Shown piece by piece: positions 1 through 7,697 of a DNA stretch of 64,000 nucleotides; position 1 is the stretch's first letter, and every line of letters begins with the position of its first letter. This DNA comes from Domibacillus indicus (GTDB taxonomy: Bacteria > Bacillota > Bacilli > Bacillales > Domibacillaceae). The position numbers and the translations under genes were made by a program. The DNA lies in assembly GCF_023715895.1 (NCBI RefSeq), contig NZ_JAMBOO010000001.1:496001-560000 (forward strand). The letters run 5' to 3'. The notes beneath the pieces are model-generated. The model had not been told where the DNA came from and made no database searches. It saw only the letters and a program-made list of their open reading frames with translations.

Positions 1-59
1 TACATGTCCCATTCCCGCTGGAATGCGCGATCAAACAGGGCGAAAGCCTTAAATTTGAT

Positions 60-374
60 TTATACGTGTTCTTCTAATTCAACCCAGTCATGCGCCCAAT
101 TCTCTATTTCTGTAATAGCCGCTTTTAAGGCGCGTCCTTTTTCCGTTAATGTATATTCAACCCGAACCGGCACTTCTGCATACACTTTTCGAGTGACCAT
201 GCCTTCCTCTTCCAGCTCTTTCAGCCGCTCTGTCAGCAGCTTTCCGCTGATCGGAAATCCAGCTTTAATTTCAGAGAACCGCTGCGGCCGATCCAAAAGC
301 TGTTTAATCACAAGGCCCGTCCATCGTTTGCCTAATAACTGCATTGCTTTTTCTACTTTTGGACAAAGCTCCAT
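60..374 (-). CDS. HxlR/DUF24-family redox-sensing transcriptional regulator (YodB/CatR-like)
   Basis: The 104-residue protein is a one-domain winged helix of the HxlR (DUF24) family. The start ATG at 374 is preceded by an AGAGGTG ribosome binding site; an upstream extension lacks one. The N-terminus reads MELCPK, then a LLGKRW segment and a TERLKELE recognition region, as in B. subtilis YodB and CatR. In those proteins a cysteine in this CPK context senses quinones and diamide. Here Cys4 is the only cysteine. The gene is divergent from a nitroreductase, the usual arrangement for this family, and a perfect inverted repeat lies between them. I infer it represses the nitroreductase and perhaps itself. 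Family call is firm; the inducer is inferred. Confidence 0.88.
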   Translation of the reverse strand: MELCPKVEKAMQLLGKRWTGLVIKQLLDRPQRFSEIKAGFPISGKLLTERLKELEEEGMVTRKVYAEVPVRVEYTLTEKGRALKAAITEIENWAHDWVELEEHV

Positions 375-420
375 TATTCTTTCACCTCTTTTATGTACTC
401 TTAGTATACACCATTTTAAA

Positions 421-437
421 GAAAGATGATATCTTTC
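421..437. promoter_or_regulatory. Candidate HxlR operator (inverted repeat)
   Basis: GAAAGAT-GAT-ATCTTTC is a perfect 7-bp inverted repeat with a 3-bp spacer, between the divergent regulator and nitroreductase. Two weaker symmetric elements flank it: TACT-CTT-AGTA at 395-405 and TAGT-N6-ACTA at 452-465. The second overlaps the nitroreductase -35. Which of these the regulator binds cannot be told from sequence. Confidence 0.45.
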
Positions 438-458
438 CACTTTTCAATATCTAGTTAC

Positions 459-487
459 TTGACTAATTTAATTTATTTTTTTAAACT
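459..487 (+). promoter_or_regulatory. Sigma-A promoter of the nitroreductase gene
   Basis: TTGACT (459-464) and TAAACT (482-487) are separated by 17 bp, about 49 bp upstream of the nitroreductase start. A TAGT-N6-ACTA symmetric element overlaps the -35 box, compatible with repression. Confidence 0.5.
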
Positions 488-535
488 ATGTTTCTAAAGG
501 TAACAAAATTTTATTTGAAAGAAGGTACATAAACC

Positions 536-1150
536 ATGTCAAACACTTCTACCCAAACAGATTTTTACACAGCTGTTCAAAATCGCCGCTCTCATTATGC
601 TATTTCAAAAGAGTCTGTCGCTTCAGATGAAAGAATCCAAGAAATCATTGAATTTGCAGTTAAGCATGTGCCAACAGCTTTTAATTCGCAAACAGGGCGT
701 GTTGTCGTTCTTCTTGGCGAACAGCATGATACATTGTGGGATATTACAACACAAACGTTAAAAAATGTGGTTCCAGAAGAAAGCTTCGCTTCTACACAAG
801 AGAAAATGGATATGTTCCAGGCAGGCTACGGAACAGTTTTATTCTTTGAAGATCAATCGATCGTCCGCAGCCTTCAGGAGCAGTTTGCCCTTTATGCGGA
901 CAACTTCCCTGTTTGGTCTAACCAGGCATCTGGTATGCTTCAATTTACCGTTTGGACAGCGCTTGAAAACGAAGGCTTCGGTGCAACCCTGCAGCACTAC
1001 AATCCACTGATTGATGAAAAAGTAGCAGCCCAGTGGAATATTCCAGCAGACTGGAAGCTCATTGCTCAAATGCCATTCGGCAAACCAACAGCGCCAGCCG
1101 GCGACAAAGAATTTGCGCCGCTTGATGAGCGTGTAAAAGTGTACAAATAA
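536..1150 (+). CDS. Nitroreductase family protein (Frm2/HBN1/CinD-like)
   Basis: The 204-residue protein is an FMN-dependent NAD(P)H oxidoreductase of the short nitroreductase class, expected to be cytosolic and dimeric. The N-terminal RRSHYAI segment, the PTAFNSQTGRVVVLLG block around residues 45-62 and the C-terminal MPFGKPTAPAG block fit the Frm2-like subgroup, which includes lactococcal CinD, better than YodC or YdgI. The ATG follows GAAGG at 8-9 nt spacing. The neighbouring HxlR regulator suggests induction by electrophiles or quinones. The substrate is unknown; reduction of quinones or nitro compounds is inference. A strong bidirectional terminator follows. Confidence 0.88.
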   Translation: MSNTSTQTDFYTAVQNRRSHYAISKESVASDERIQEIIEFAVKHVPTAFNSQTGRVVVLLGEQHDTLWDITTQTLKNVVPEESFASTQEKMDMFQAGYGTVLFFEDQSIVRSLQEQFALYADNFPVWSNQASGMLQFTVWTALENEGFGATLQHYNPLIDEKVAAQWNIPADWKLIAQMPFGKPTAPAGDKEFAPLDERVKVYK

Positions 1151-1169
1151 TGTACCCCTTTTTTGAATA

Positions 1170-1211
1170 AAAAAGCGCGGACTTTTCAATATTGAAAAGT
1201 CCGCGCTTTTT
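1170..1211. terminator. Bidirectional terminator between nitroreductase and LacI-type regulator
   Basis: AAAAAGCGCGGACTTTTCAA pairs with its exact complement immediately downstream, leaving A- and T-runs at both ends. The hairpin therefore serves both convergent genes and overlaps the regulator's stop codon at 1210-1212. Confidence 0.9.
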
Positions 1212-2238
1212 AATTTTCATTGGATGAAGATCCACCATCGATGATTTTTCGAACCGATCCTCTTTCAATTAAAGATGGCGCCAGCATAATCCGATGTCCA
1301 ATTTGATCCGGCTGCTTGATGAGCTGTAACAGCTGGTCAAATGAATAATGAGCAAGATCTGTAATAGGCTGTGCAATCGTCGTAAGTCCAGGATCGGCAA
1401 TTTCCGCATAAATGGTATTATCAAAGCCGATGACCGACATATCCTCGGGTACCCGCACACCCGCTCCTCTCGCTTCGTTGATCAACACAATAGCGATCAA
1501 GTCCGTTGCTGCAAACACAGCGGTTGGCTTTTTTGGGAGACGAAGCAGCTTTTGCGCGGCTTTTTTCGCTTCCAAAATATCAGAGCGGGTATCAATAATG
1601 TACGGTTCTTCAACCATCACATCTGCTTCTGATAACGCCTGCTGAAAACCAATCAAGCGGGAACGCCCCGATTGGCGCTGCTTTTCGTACATAATGGCTA
1701 ATTCATGGTGTCCTTTCGACAGCAAATATTTACCGGCTACGTACCCTCCGCGCACATTGTCTGTCATGACCACACTGGCTGAAGCGTCTAAGTGATTCAC
1801 AGACAGCATTACGCTCGGTACGCCGCGCTCATTAAATTTTTTGAAATGATCCATTTCTTCCGGCTCAATGGCTACCATCACACCGTCAACCTGCTTTTTA
1901 GAAAAAAGCTCTAAATATTCCCGTTCCCTCTGCTGCTTATAATCCGTGCTGCACAGCATCAGTGTATAACCAGATTCCCGTGCCCGGTTTTCCAGTGCCC
2001 GGGCCACTTCCGCAAAAAACGGGTTGGCAATATCAGGAACAAGCACGCCGACGGTATATGTTTTTTTGCCTGTCAGTGCCGCTGCGACACTGCTCGGCTG
2101 GTAGTCAAGAACCCGCATAATCTCTGTTACACGCTTACGGGTTTTTTCGCTGATCCGCCCTGTATTGTTCACGACCTTGGATACGGTAGCAATAGAAACT
2201 CCCGCTTTTTCCGCCACGTCATAAATCGTCGGTTTCAT
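1210..2238 (-). CDS. LacI-family transcriptional regulator of the adjacent ABC transporter
   Basis: The 342-residue protein has an N-terminal LacI helix-turn-helix (TIYDVAEKAGVSIATVSKVVN) and hinge helix region (YQPSSVAAALTG). A periplasmic-binding-protein-like effector domain follows (VGVLVPDIANPFFAEVARALE). It is closest in style to RbsR. It is the last gene of a leftward binding protein-ATPase-permease-regulator set, 101 bp after the permease. A LacI-type palindrome with the central CG sits on the start point of the operon promoter near 6321-6333. I infer it represses that promoter and is released by the transported sugar or its phosphate. Confidence 0.88.
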   Translation of the reverse strand: MKPTIYDVAEKAGVSIATVSKVVNNTGRISEKTRKRVTEIMRVLDYQPSSVAAALTGKKTYTVGVLVPDIANPFFAEVARALENRARESGYTLMLCSTDYKQQREREYLELFSKKQVDGVMVAIEPEEMDHFKKFNERGVPSVMLSVNHLDASASVVMTDNVRGGYVAGKYLLSKGHHELAIMYEKQRQSGRSRLIGFQQALSEADVMVEEPYIIDTRSDILEAKKAAQKLLRLPKKPTAVFAATDLIAIVLINEARGAGVRVPEDMSVIGFDNTIYAEIADPGLTTIAQPITDLAHYSFDQLLQLIKQPDQIGHRIMLAPSLIERGSVRKIIDGGSSSNEN

Positions 2239-2338
2239 ATCATCGTTTCTCCTCGTGTCATTCTATTCTTAGAGTAACACGAAACGCCGTGAATCACTTC
2301 ATGTGACGCTGAAATTTTTCAGTCAGCATCCCGCTTTA

Positions 2339-3331
2339 TTATTTTTTCTTGTGCTTGCGTGCATCGATATAAACTGCGACTGTAATGATGACGCCTTTTA
2401 GAATTTGCTGCCAGTATGAAGAAACGTTCATTAAATCAAGACCATTATTCATTACCCCGATGATAAGAGCACCGATAATCGTTCCGCCAATGGTACCAAT
2501 GCCGCCTGTTAAGCTTGTTCCGCCTATAACAGTCGCCGCAATCGCATCCAGCTCATACATTGTACCAGCTGTCGGCTGCCCTGACGCAATACGGGCTGTT
2601 AGAATAAGGCCGGCAATTCCGACTAGAAGACCGTTCAATGTGTAAACCAAGATTTTTACTTTTGTTACGTTTACACCGGCAATCATCGCCGCCTGCTCAT
2701 TGCCGCCAATCGCATAAACATATTTACCGAATCTTGTTTTATTTAAAAGAATATAAGAAATCACACCGATAATGGCAAAAATGATGACAGGTACCGGGAT
2801 GCCGGCAATCATGCCCTGTCCAAGAAACAGCAATGAATCTGATAAGCCGCCAATTGGGCGTCCGCCGCTATAAAGAAGCGCAAGTCCGCGTGCTGCAGTC
2901 ATCATACCAAGCGTTACAATAAAGGGAGCAATATTTCCTTTTGTGATTAAAAAACCGTTAAAAAGGCCTGTGCCAGCTCCAACTGCAATTGCCACGAGAA
3001 CAGCTACAATAAGTGGATATGTTCCTTCCTGTGCAACTGCGGCAACGAGTACAGACGTCAAGGCCACGACAGAACCAGAAGATAAATCAATTCCGCTTGT
3101 AATGATAATGAAGGTTACGCCGATTGCGATGATTCCGATGACCGCCATCTGTCTTACAATGTTAATAATGTTGTTGGAATTGATAAAGTTCGGTTCAAGT
3201 GCCGTCATAAGCCCGATTAATGCAACTAAAATAATGAGCATTCCATATTTTTTGAATATTGTTCCTGCTTTTGACTCTTTTTGAACGCCTACACCTGGAT
3301 TGTTATTCGTAACGGTTGATAAGTTACTCAT
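2339..3331 (-). CDS. Sugar ABC transporter permease (RbsC-like)
   Basis: The 330-residue integral membrane protein belongs to the BPD_transp_2 family used by ribose, xylose, galactose and inositol importers. It has about ten hydrophobic segments, the first at about residues 30-48 (YGMLIILVALIGLMTALEP), and the family loop EAA-like segment near ALTSVLVAAVAQEG. The C-terminus is basic (ARKHKKK). It would form a homodimeric channel with the ATPase encoded 19 bp upstream. Length and layout match RbsC (about 320 residues). The family is clear but the substrate is not. Confidence 0.92.
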   Translation of the reverse strand: MSNLSTVTNNNPGVGVQKESKAGTIFKKYGMLIILVALIGLMTALEPNFINSNNIINIVRQMAVIGIIAIGVTFIIITSGIDLSSGSVVALTSVLVAAVAQEGTYPLIVAVLVAIAVGAGTGLFNGFLITKGNIAPFIVTLGMMTAARGLALLYSGGRPIGGLSDSLLFLGQGMIAGIPVPVIIFAIIGVISYILLNKTRFGKYVYAIGGNEQAAMIAGVNVTKVKILVYTLNGLLVGIAGLILTARIASGQPTAGTMYELDAIAATVIGGTSLTGGIGTIGGTIIGALIIGVMNNGLDLMNVSSYWQQILKGVIITVAVYIDARKHKKK

Positions 3332-3350
3332 CCCTTTTGCCTCCCTGTTC

Positions 3351-4880
3351 TTACGATGTTTTTTGTTTCATTAATTCCCCGCGCGTTGCCAGCTCCATAA
3401 TGGCTTCCTGTGAAGCTTCCGATCGGTCAAGCTCCCCTGTCTGGTATCCTTCACTCATGACGACAATACGGTCACTCAGCCCGATCACTTCCGGCATTTC
3501 CGAAGATACGACAATAATGGCTTTGCCCTGCTTGGCCAGCTCAAAGATCAAGCTGTAAATTTCACTTTTCGCACCGATATCGATGCCGCGAGTCGGCTCG
3601 TCCAGAAAGAGAATATCCGGGTTGTGAAGGAGCCAGCGTCCGATAAGCACCTTTTGCTGGTTGCCTCCGCTTAAATTGCTGATCAGCTGGTCCATATTCG
3701 GCGTTTTAATATTCATTTTTGCCTTTTGGTCCGCACAGTCGCTCTCAATTTTCTTCCGGTCAAGCAGTCCGCCTTTTTTATACTTGTTGATATTCACCAT
3801 GATCATGTTATCCCGCACACTGAGCGGCAGGAAGCAGCCGGTTAACTTCCGGTCTTCTGTCAAAAGGCCGATGCCAGCGCTGATCGCATCTTTCGGCGAA
3901 CGCATTTTTTTGGACTGGCCGCCAACAAGAATTTCTCCTGAATCTGCCTGCATCGCACCGAAAATGGTTTCCAGGATCTCACTGCGTCCAGAGCCCATTA
4001 AACCGGCGATGCCGAGTACCTCTCCTTTACGGACCTGGAAATTCACATCGTAAAACTTTCCTTCTTTTGTTAAGTTTTTGACTTCAAGCGCTACTTCCCC
4101 AATGTCTGCATGCTCTTTATTAAATACCTGGGAAAGCTCGCGGCCGACCATCATTTCAATCAGGCGTTCACGGGACATATTGTCAATAGAATCTGTGCCG
4201 ACATACTGGCCATCACGGAAAACAGTTAATGTATTGGCAATTTGCTTGAGTTCTTCCATCTTGTGCGTAATGTAAATGATGCCGACGTTTTTCTTTTGCA
4301 GCGAGCGGATAATGTCAAATAAATGGGCAACTTCTTTGTCGGTAATGGCGGATGTGGGTTCGTCCATGATGATAAGCTTTGAATCGTAGGAAACCGCTTT
4401 GGCGATTTCGACCAGCTGCATTTTTGCTACCGTTAAATCAACCATTTTGGCTTTTGGATCGATCGTTGTAATGTTCAGGCGTTCAAAAAGCTCTCTCGTG
4501 TTGGCCACAAGCTGCTTTTGGTTAACCAGACCTGTTTTGCCGTAGGTCGGCTCGCGGCCGAGGAAGATATTTTCTGCCACAGTCATTTCCGGCACGGGGT
4601 TTAATTCCTGGTGAATCATTGAAATGCCTTTATCAAGCGCTTCACTGACATTGTTAATCTTCAATTCTTCACCGTCGAATAGGACGCTTCCCGTGTCAGC
4701 AGTATAAATGCCGATCAGGATTTTCATCAGCGTGGATTTACCCGCGCCATTTTCACCCATCAAGGCATGTACTTCGCCTTTTTTTACATCCAGACGAACG
4801 TTTTGGAGTGCTTTAACACCCGGAAAGCTTTTTGATATCCCTGACATTTGCAAAATATATGGAGATGTCATTTTTTTCAC
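3351..4880 (-). CDS. Sugar ABC transporter ATP-binding protein with duplicated cassette (RbsA-like)
   Basis: The 509-residue protein carries two fused ABC cassettes, as in RbsA/MglA/XylG. The first has Walker A GENGAGKST near residue 43, and its ABC signature is degenerate (TVAKMQLVEIAKA). Its Walker B is LIIMDEPTSAI. The second cassette has a degenerate Walker A (GLMGSGRSE), a good signature LSGGNQQKV and Walker B ILFLDEPTRGI. A degenerate second nucleotide site is normal for this family. The start follows a GAGGTG site. It energises import through the adjacent permease. The gene is separated from the binding protein gene by a 220-bp gap holding a structured repeat. Confidence 0.93.
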   Translation of the reverse strand: MKKMTSPYILQMSGISKSFPGVKALQNVRLDVKKGEVHALMGENGAGKSTLMKILIGIYTADTGSVLFDGEELKINNVSEALDKGISMIHQELNPVPEMTVAENIFLGREPTYGKTGLVNQKQLVANTRELFERLNITTIDPKAKMVDLTVAKMQLVEIAKAVSYDSKLIIMDEPTSAITDKEVAHLFDIIRSLQKKNVGIIYITHKMEELKQIANTLTVFRDGQYVGTDSIDNMSRERLIEMMVGRELSQVFNKEHADIGEVALEVKNLTKEGKFYDVNFQVRKGEVLGIAGLMGSGRSEILETIFGAMQADSGEILVGGQSKKMRSPKDAISAGIGLLTEDRKLTGCFLPLSVRDNMIMVNINKYKKGGLLDRKKIESDCADQKAKMNIKTPNMDQLISNLSGGNQQKVLIGRWLLHNPDILFLDEPTRGIDIGAKSEIYSLIFELAKQGKAIIVVSSEMPEVIGLSDRIVVMSEGYQTGELDRSEASQEAIMELATRGELMKQKTS

Positions 4881-4980
4881 CTCGAAATGGTTTTAATAGA
4901 AGGCGGGCAGCCATTGCTGCCCGGTCTTCTTAATTGTCGCGCTTGAAGCTGACGTACTTTAGGCTTGATTCTCCAGACTG

Positions 4981-5100
4981 TGTCTAGCTTCAAGCGCCAT
5001 CGGCTCGAGGTCATAAGTCAAGCCCTTCTGGAGGTATAAAGCACCTCCAGGAGGGCTCACCTTATACTTGTCGCCGATAAGCAGGCGCTTTATGCTTTTC
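4981..5100 (+). repeat. Structured intergenic repeat, copy 1
   Basis: This roughly 120-bp element lies inside the transporter operon between the ATPase and binding-protein genes, on the strand opposite to the genes. An outer stem pairs AAGCGCC (4992-4998) plus ATCGGC (4999-5004) with GCCGAT (5073-5078) and GGCGCTT (5084-5090), leaving a 5-nt bulge. An inner stem pairs AGCCC (5021-5025) and CTGGAGGT (5028-5035) with ACCTCCAG (5043-5050) and GGGCT (5053-5057). A conserved TCGAGGTCATAAGTCAA block (5005-5021) lies between the stems. A second copy at 47821-47940 keeps the same architecture with compensatory changes. From memory, similar repeats are common between genes in Bacillaceae. Confidence 0.8.
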
Positions 5101-6054
5101 TTATTGCCATTTTTTGATATATGTTTCCACGTTTTCCGGTATGATCAATTCAAATGGAATGTAGTTCATTTTTTCAACTTCTTCGCCTTTTGCTGCTTTT
5201 GCTGCAATTTCAAGCCCTTTTGATCCTTGGCCAGCTGCATCCTGGAATACAGAAACTTTCAGCTTTCCTGATTTTACATATTCAAGTGCATCCGGTGTAC
5301 CGTCAATGCCTGCTACAGTTACTTCTTCAAGTTTGCCGGCTGCTTCAAGTGCCATGATCGCGCCAATGGCCATTTCATCGTTATTTGCTACAACAGCGTC
5401 AATTTTCTCTCCTGATTGCAGCCAGTTTTCCATCAACGTCATCCCTTTTGCGCGATCCCAGTCTGCATTCTTTTCTTTTACTAGTTTCATGCCTGGATTT
5501 TTCTCGATTACTTGCTTGTTTCCTTCCGTGCGCTTGATTTCCGCCTCCTGTCCAGATTGGCCATTCATGATTGCCACGTTCCCTTTACCGCCAAGAAGTT
5601 TTGCGACTTGTTCCATTTGCATAATGCCTGAATCAATTGAGTTTCCGCCAACGAATGCTGTTGCATCTTCAATTTCTTTATACGTACGGTTCACGACCAC
5701 AATTGGAATTTCTGCTGCATTTGCCATGTCTACGATTGTGCCTACAGATTCTGTATCAACGGGTACGATTGCAATTGCGTCTACACCTTGGGAAATAAAC
5801 GTTTCAACCTGAGACATTTGCTTCGCTGCGTCATTCATTGCATCTACATAAACACCTTCAATATCGCCAGCTTTTTTCTCGTAATCCGTCATACCGTCCT
5901 GCAGGTAGCTGAGCCATTTATCATCAAAGTCTGGGAGTGCCACACCGATTTTTAATTTTTCCTCCCCATCTGCACCTTCCCCGCCTCTACATCCTGCCAA
6001 TACAGCTGTTAGTGCTACCATCAATGCCATGAACAGAAAAAACTTTTTCTTCAT
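5101..6054 (-). CDS. Sugar/cyclitol ABC transporter substrate-binding lipoprotein (rhizopine/inositol-binding-like)
   Basis: The 317-residue protein has a lipoprotein signal peptide with lipobox LAGC (Cys at about residue 22) and a type-I periplasmic binding fold. It would be anchored outside the membrane and deliver substrate to the adjacent permease. The block IGVALPDFDDKWLSYLQDGM, the stretch VVANNDEMAIGAIMALEAAG, the segment AGIDGTPDALEYVKSG and the end IPFELIIPENV resemble the rhizopine/inositol-binding subgroup more than classical RbsB. It is the first gene of the operon, behind a promoter, a LacI-type operator and a cre site. Ribokinase and RbsD genes are absent, so ribose is not assured. 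Confidence 0.87.
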   Translation of the reverse strand: MKKKFFLFMALMVALTAVLAGCRGGEGADGEEKLKIGVALPDFDDKWLSYLQDGMTDYEKKAGDIEGVYVDAMNDAAKQMSQVETFISQGVDAIAIVPVDTESVGTIVDMANAAEIPIVVVNRTYKEIEDATAFVGGNSIDSGIMQMEQVAKLLGGKGNVAIMNGQSGQEAEIKRTEGNKQVIEKNPGMKLVKEKNADWDRAKGMTLMENWLQSGEKIDAVVANNDEMAIGAIMALEAAGKLEEVTVAGIDGTPDALEYVKSGKLKVSVFQDAAGQGSKGLEIAAKAAKGEEVEKMNYIPFELIIPENVETYIKKWQ

Positions 6055-6096
6055 TTTTTTCTTCCTCCCCCAGGTTGTTCATATATGGAAACGACA

Positions 6097-6110
6097 TGAA
6101 ATCGTTTTCA
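6097..6110. promoter_or_regulatory. Catabolite-responsive element (cre)
   Basis: TGAAATCGTTTTCA matches the Bacillus cre consensus TGWNANCGNTNWCA at every defined position. It lies 43 bp upstream of the binding-protein start codon, well inside the transcribed leader. CcpA bound there with P-Ser-HPr or P-Ser-Crh could act as a roadblock under glucose. HprK and Crh are both encoded in this window. Confidence 0.7.
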
Positions 6111-6194
6111 AAAAAGTAAGGTGTTAAACTGCTTGTCCTTGCAGCTCCAGTACATTTCTTTTATGGAGCACATAGCTCTTTTCTTCAAAATCAG

Positions 6195-6207
6195 GTTAAG
6201 CGTTTTC
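6195..6207. promoter_or_regulatory. Possible auxiliary LacI-type operator
   Basis: GTTAAGCGTTTTC keeps the GTTAAGCG half-site of the main operator at 6321-6333 but has a poor second half. It lies about 125 bp downstream of the main site in the transporter leader. It could be a secondary site for looping or a chance half-site. Confidence 0.3.
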
Positions 6208-6320
6208 CCAATTGGCACTATGTGTCCCTTTTTTCTGCGATTGCAGTAATTTCATTCTTTCTTCCTACCTTCATGCCACTATACGTGAAAGTGATTACTT
6301 TTCTGAATTTTCTTGATTAA

Positions 6321-6365
6321 GTAAGCGCTTAACTAGATATTAATCGATGTGTTTTTAAAGATCAA
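6321..6365 (-). promoter_or_regulatory. Promoter and operator of the sugar transporter operon
   Basis: On the minus strand, TTGATC (plus positions 6360-6365) and TAATAT (6337-6342) are separated by exactly 17 bp. The palindrome GTAAGCGCTTAAC (6321-6333), with the central CG typical of LacI-family operators, falls at the predicted start point near 6330. The leader to the binding-protein ATG is about 275 nt and contains the cre site. Confidence 0.65.
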
Positions 6366-6494
6366 GAAGAATTTTGCAAAAAAATAGATGTGAACGTGAA
6401 CAAAATTAAAAAGTTTTCAATTTGACATGTACTTGACTTAATTATCGGGTAAACTAAAAGCATCTAGTAAAGGAAATGCACAGGAGGAAGAATC

Positions 6495-6953
6495 ATGAAG
6501 AAGAAAACAATGTCATATGTTATGACGGGCGCGCTATCCATTACAATTTTAAGCGGTGTTCCCTCTTCTCCAGCTCAGGCGGCTTCCCCGCAGCTTATAA
6601 AAGAACAAACGGCCTCGTCCGTTGCTCGTACAGGCACAAGAAATTTTGCCGATATCATTGCAGATCAAGCAATGGCACTCGGTGTTTATAATGAACATGA
6701 TGATTTGGAAACAGCTGCTAAAAAAGTCCGTCTGGCAAAATTGCAGCGTCAGGCCGAAGCTCTCCATCTTGATACAGCTGGTAAAGATGAAAAAACACTT
6801 CGTCTTCAGGTGAAAAAAGCCCATGAAGCCTATGTACATAATGTGGCGGATCAATTCGGCATCCAAACAGAAGGACAGCGCACAAAAGAAATCATTGCGG
6901 CCATTGCGGAAGTAAATGAAACGGCGGCTGAACAATTAAATGGATTTTATTAA
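6495..6953 (+). CDS. Small secreted protein with three degenerate repeats, function unknown
   Basis: The 152-residue protein starts with a Sec signal peptide (MKKKTMSYVMTGALSITIL) and a probable AQA cleavage site near residue 30. There is no lipobox. The mature part is charged, helical and has three degenerate units of about 30 residues: ADQAMALGVYNEHDDL..., AEALHLDTAGKDEKTL... and ADQFGIQTEGQRTKEI.... The pattern resembles the 'GI.TEGK....L' repeats of small secreted Bacillus proteins such as the YckD/DUF2680 group, though I cannot confirm homology. A good AGGAGG site precedes the ATG. A terminator separates it from the downstream two-component system. Function is unknown. Confidence 0.75.
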   Translation: MKKKTMSYVMTGALSITILSGVPSSPAQAASPQLIKEQTASSVARTGTRNFADIIADQAMALGVYNEHDDLETAAKKVRLAKLQRQAEALHLDTAGKDEKTLRLQVKKAHEAYVHNVADQFGIQTEGQRTKEIIAAIAEVNETAAEQLNGFY

Positions 6954-6979
6954 AACCGGCCAAGCAAGGCCGGTTTTTT
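6953..6979 (+). terminator. Terminator after the small secreted protein gene
   Basis: AAACCGGCC-AAGCAA-GGCCGGTTTTTT: an 8-9 bp GC-rich stem followed by a T-run, beginning at the stop codon. Confidence 0.85.
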
Positions 6980-7013
6980 GTCGAACCCTTTAACAAAGGA
7001 AAGGAAGATGGAC

Positions 7014-7697
7014 ATGCAGACAGTTTTAATTGCAGAAGATGAACCGGCAATCAGCCAGGTATTAAAGGTATATGTGGCGAAAGCCGGCTTTGATGTTGTA
7101 CAAGCTTTTAATGGAACGGAAGCGGTTGAAAAATTTCATACGATTTCTCCTTCTCTTGTTCTGCTTGATGTGATGATGCCAGAAAAAGATGGCTGGGCAG
7201 TATTAAAAGAAATTCGGGAAAGCAGCAGCTGCCCTGTGATTATGCTGACGGCTTTAAATGATGTGAACTACCGGCTGGACGGCTTAAACGGCGGGGCAGA
7301 CGATTATATCTCTAAACCATTTATCGCCGACGAAGTCGTTGCACGCATACGAGCTGTGCTTCGCCGGTCCGATTCAAAACGCACCGATGAGAATGTACAG
7401 CACTTCGGCAGCCTGACGATCGACTTTACCGCGCATCGTATTTCTCTAGGAAGTAAAGATATTACCTTAACACCGCGGGACTTGTCTTTGCTGCTGTTTT
7501 TAGCAGCGGCTCCCAACCGGACCTTTACGCGGGATCAACTTTTAGATGAAGTATGGGGGCATGATTACGATGGAAGCGATCGTGCGGTTGATTTATCTGT
7601 GAAAAGAATCCGGAAAGCACTGGCAAAGTGGCCGTCATCTGAGGGGGAAATCAAAACATTGCGCGGCTTAGGGTATCAATTTGTTACGGCGGAATAG
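7014..7697 (+). CDS. Two-component response regulator, OmpR/PhoB family
   Basis: The 227-residue protein has a receiver domain (residues 1-120) with acidic pocket E8-D9-E10, phospho-acceptor Asp52 in LLDVMMPEKDG and the conserved Lys in DDYISKPF. A C-terminal winged helix follows (about 130-225; VWGHDYDGSDRAVDLSVKRIRKAL). Start at 7014 is chosen because AAAGGAAAGG lies 8 nt upstream; the in-frame ATG at 7008 and TTG at 6978 are too close to, or before, this site. The stop overlaps the start of the histidine kinase by 17 nt, so the pair is translationally coupled. The signal and regulon are unknown. Confidence 0.93.
   Translation: MQTVLIAEDEPAISQVLKVYVAKAGFDVVQAFNGTEAVEKFHTISPSLVLLDVMMPEKDGWAVLKEIRESSSCPVIMLTALNDVNYRLDGLNGGADDYISKPFIADEVVARIRAVLRRSDSKRTDENVQHFGSLTIDFTAHRISLGSKDITLTPRDLSLLLFLAAAPNRTFTRDQLLDEVWGHDYDGSDRAVDLSVKRIRKALAKWPSSEGEIKTLRGLGYQFVTAE

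Noticed and set aside
839-1189. Minus-strand frame across the nitroreductase gene
   Set aside because: It overlaps a well-supported gene and the terminator, and has no ribosome site or recognisable domain.
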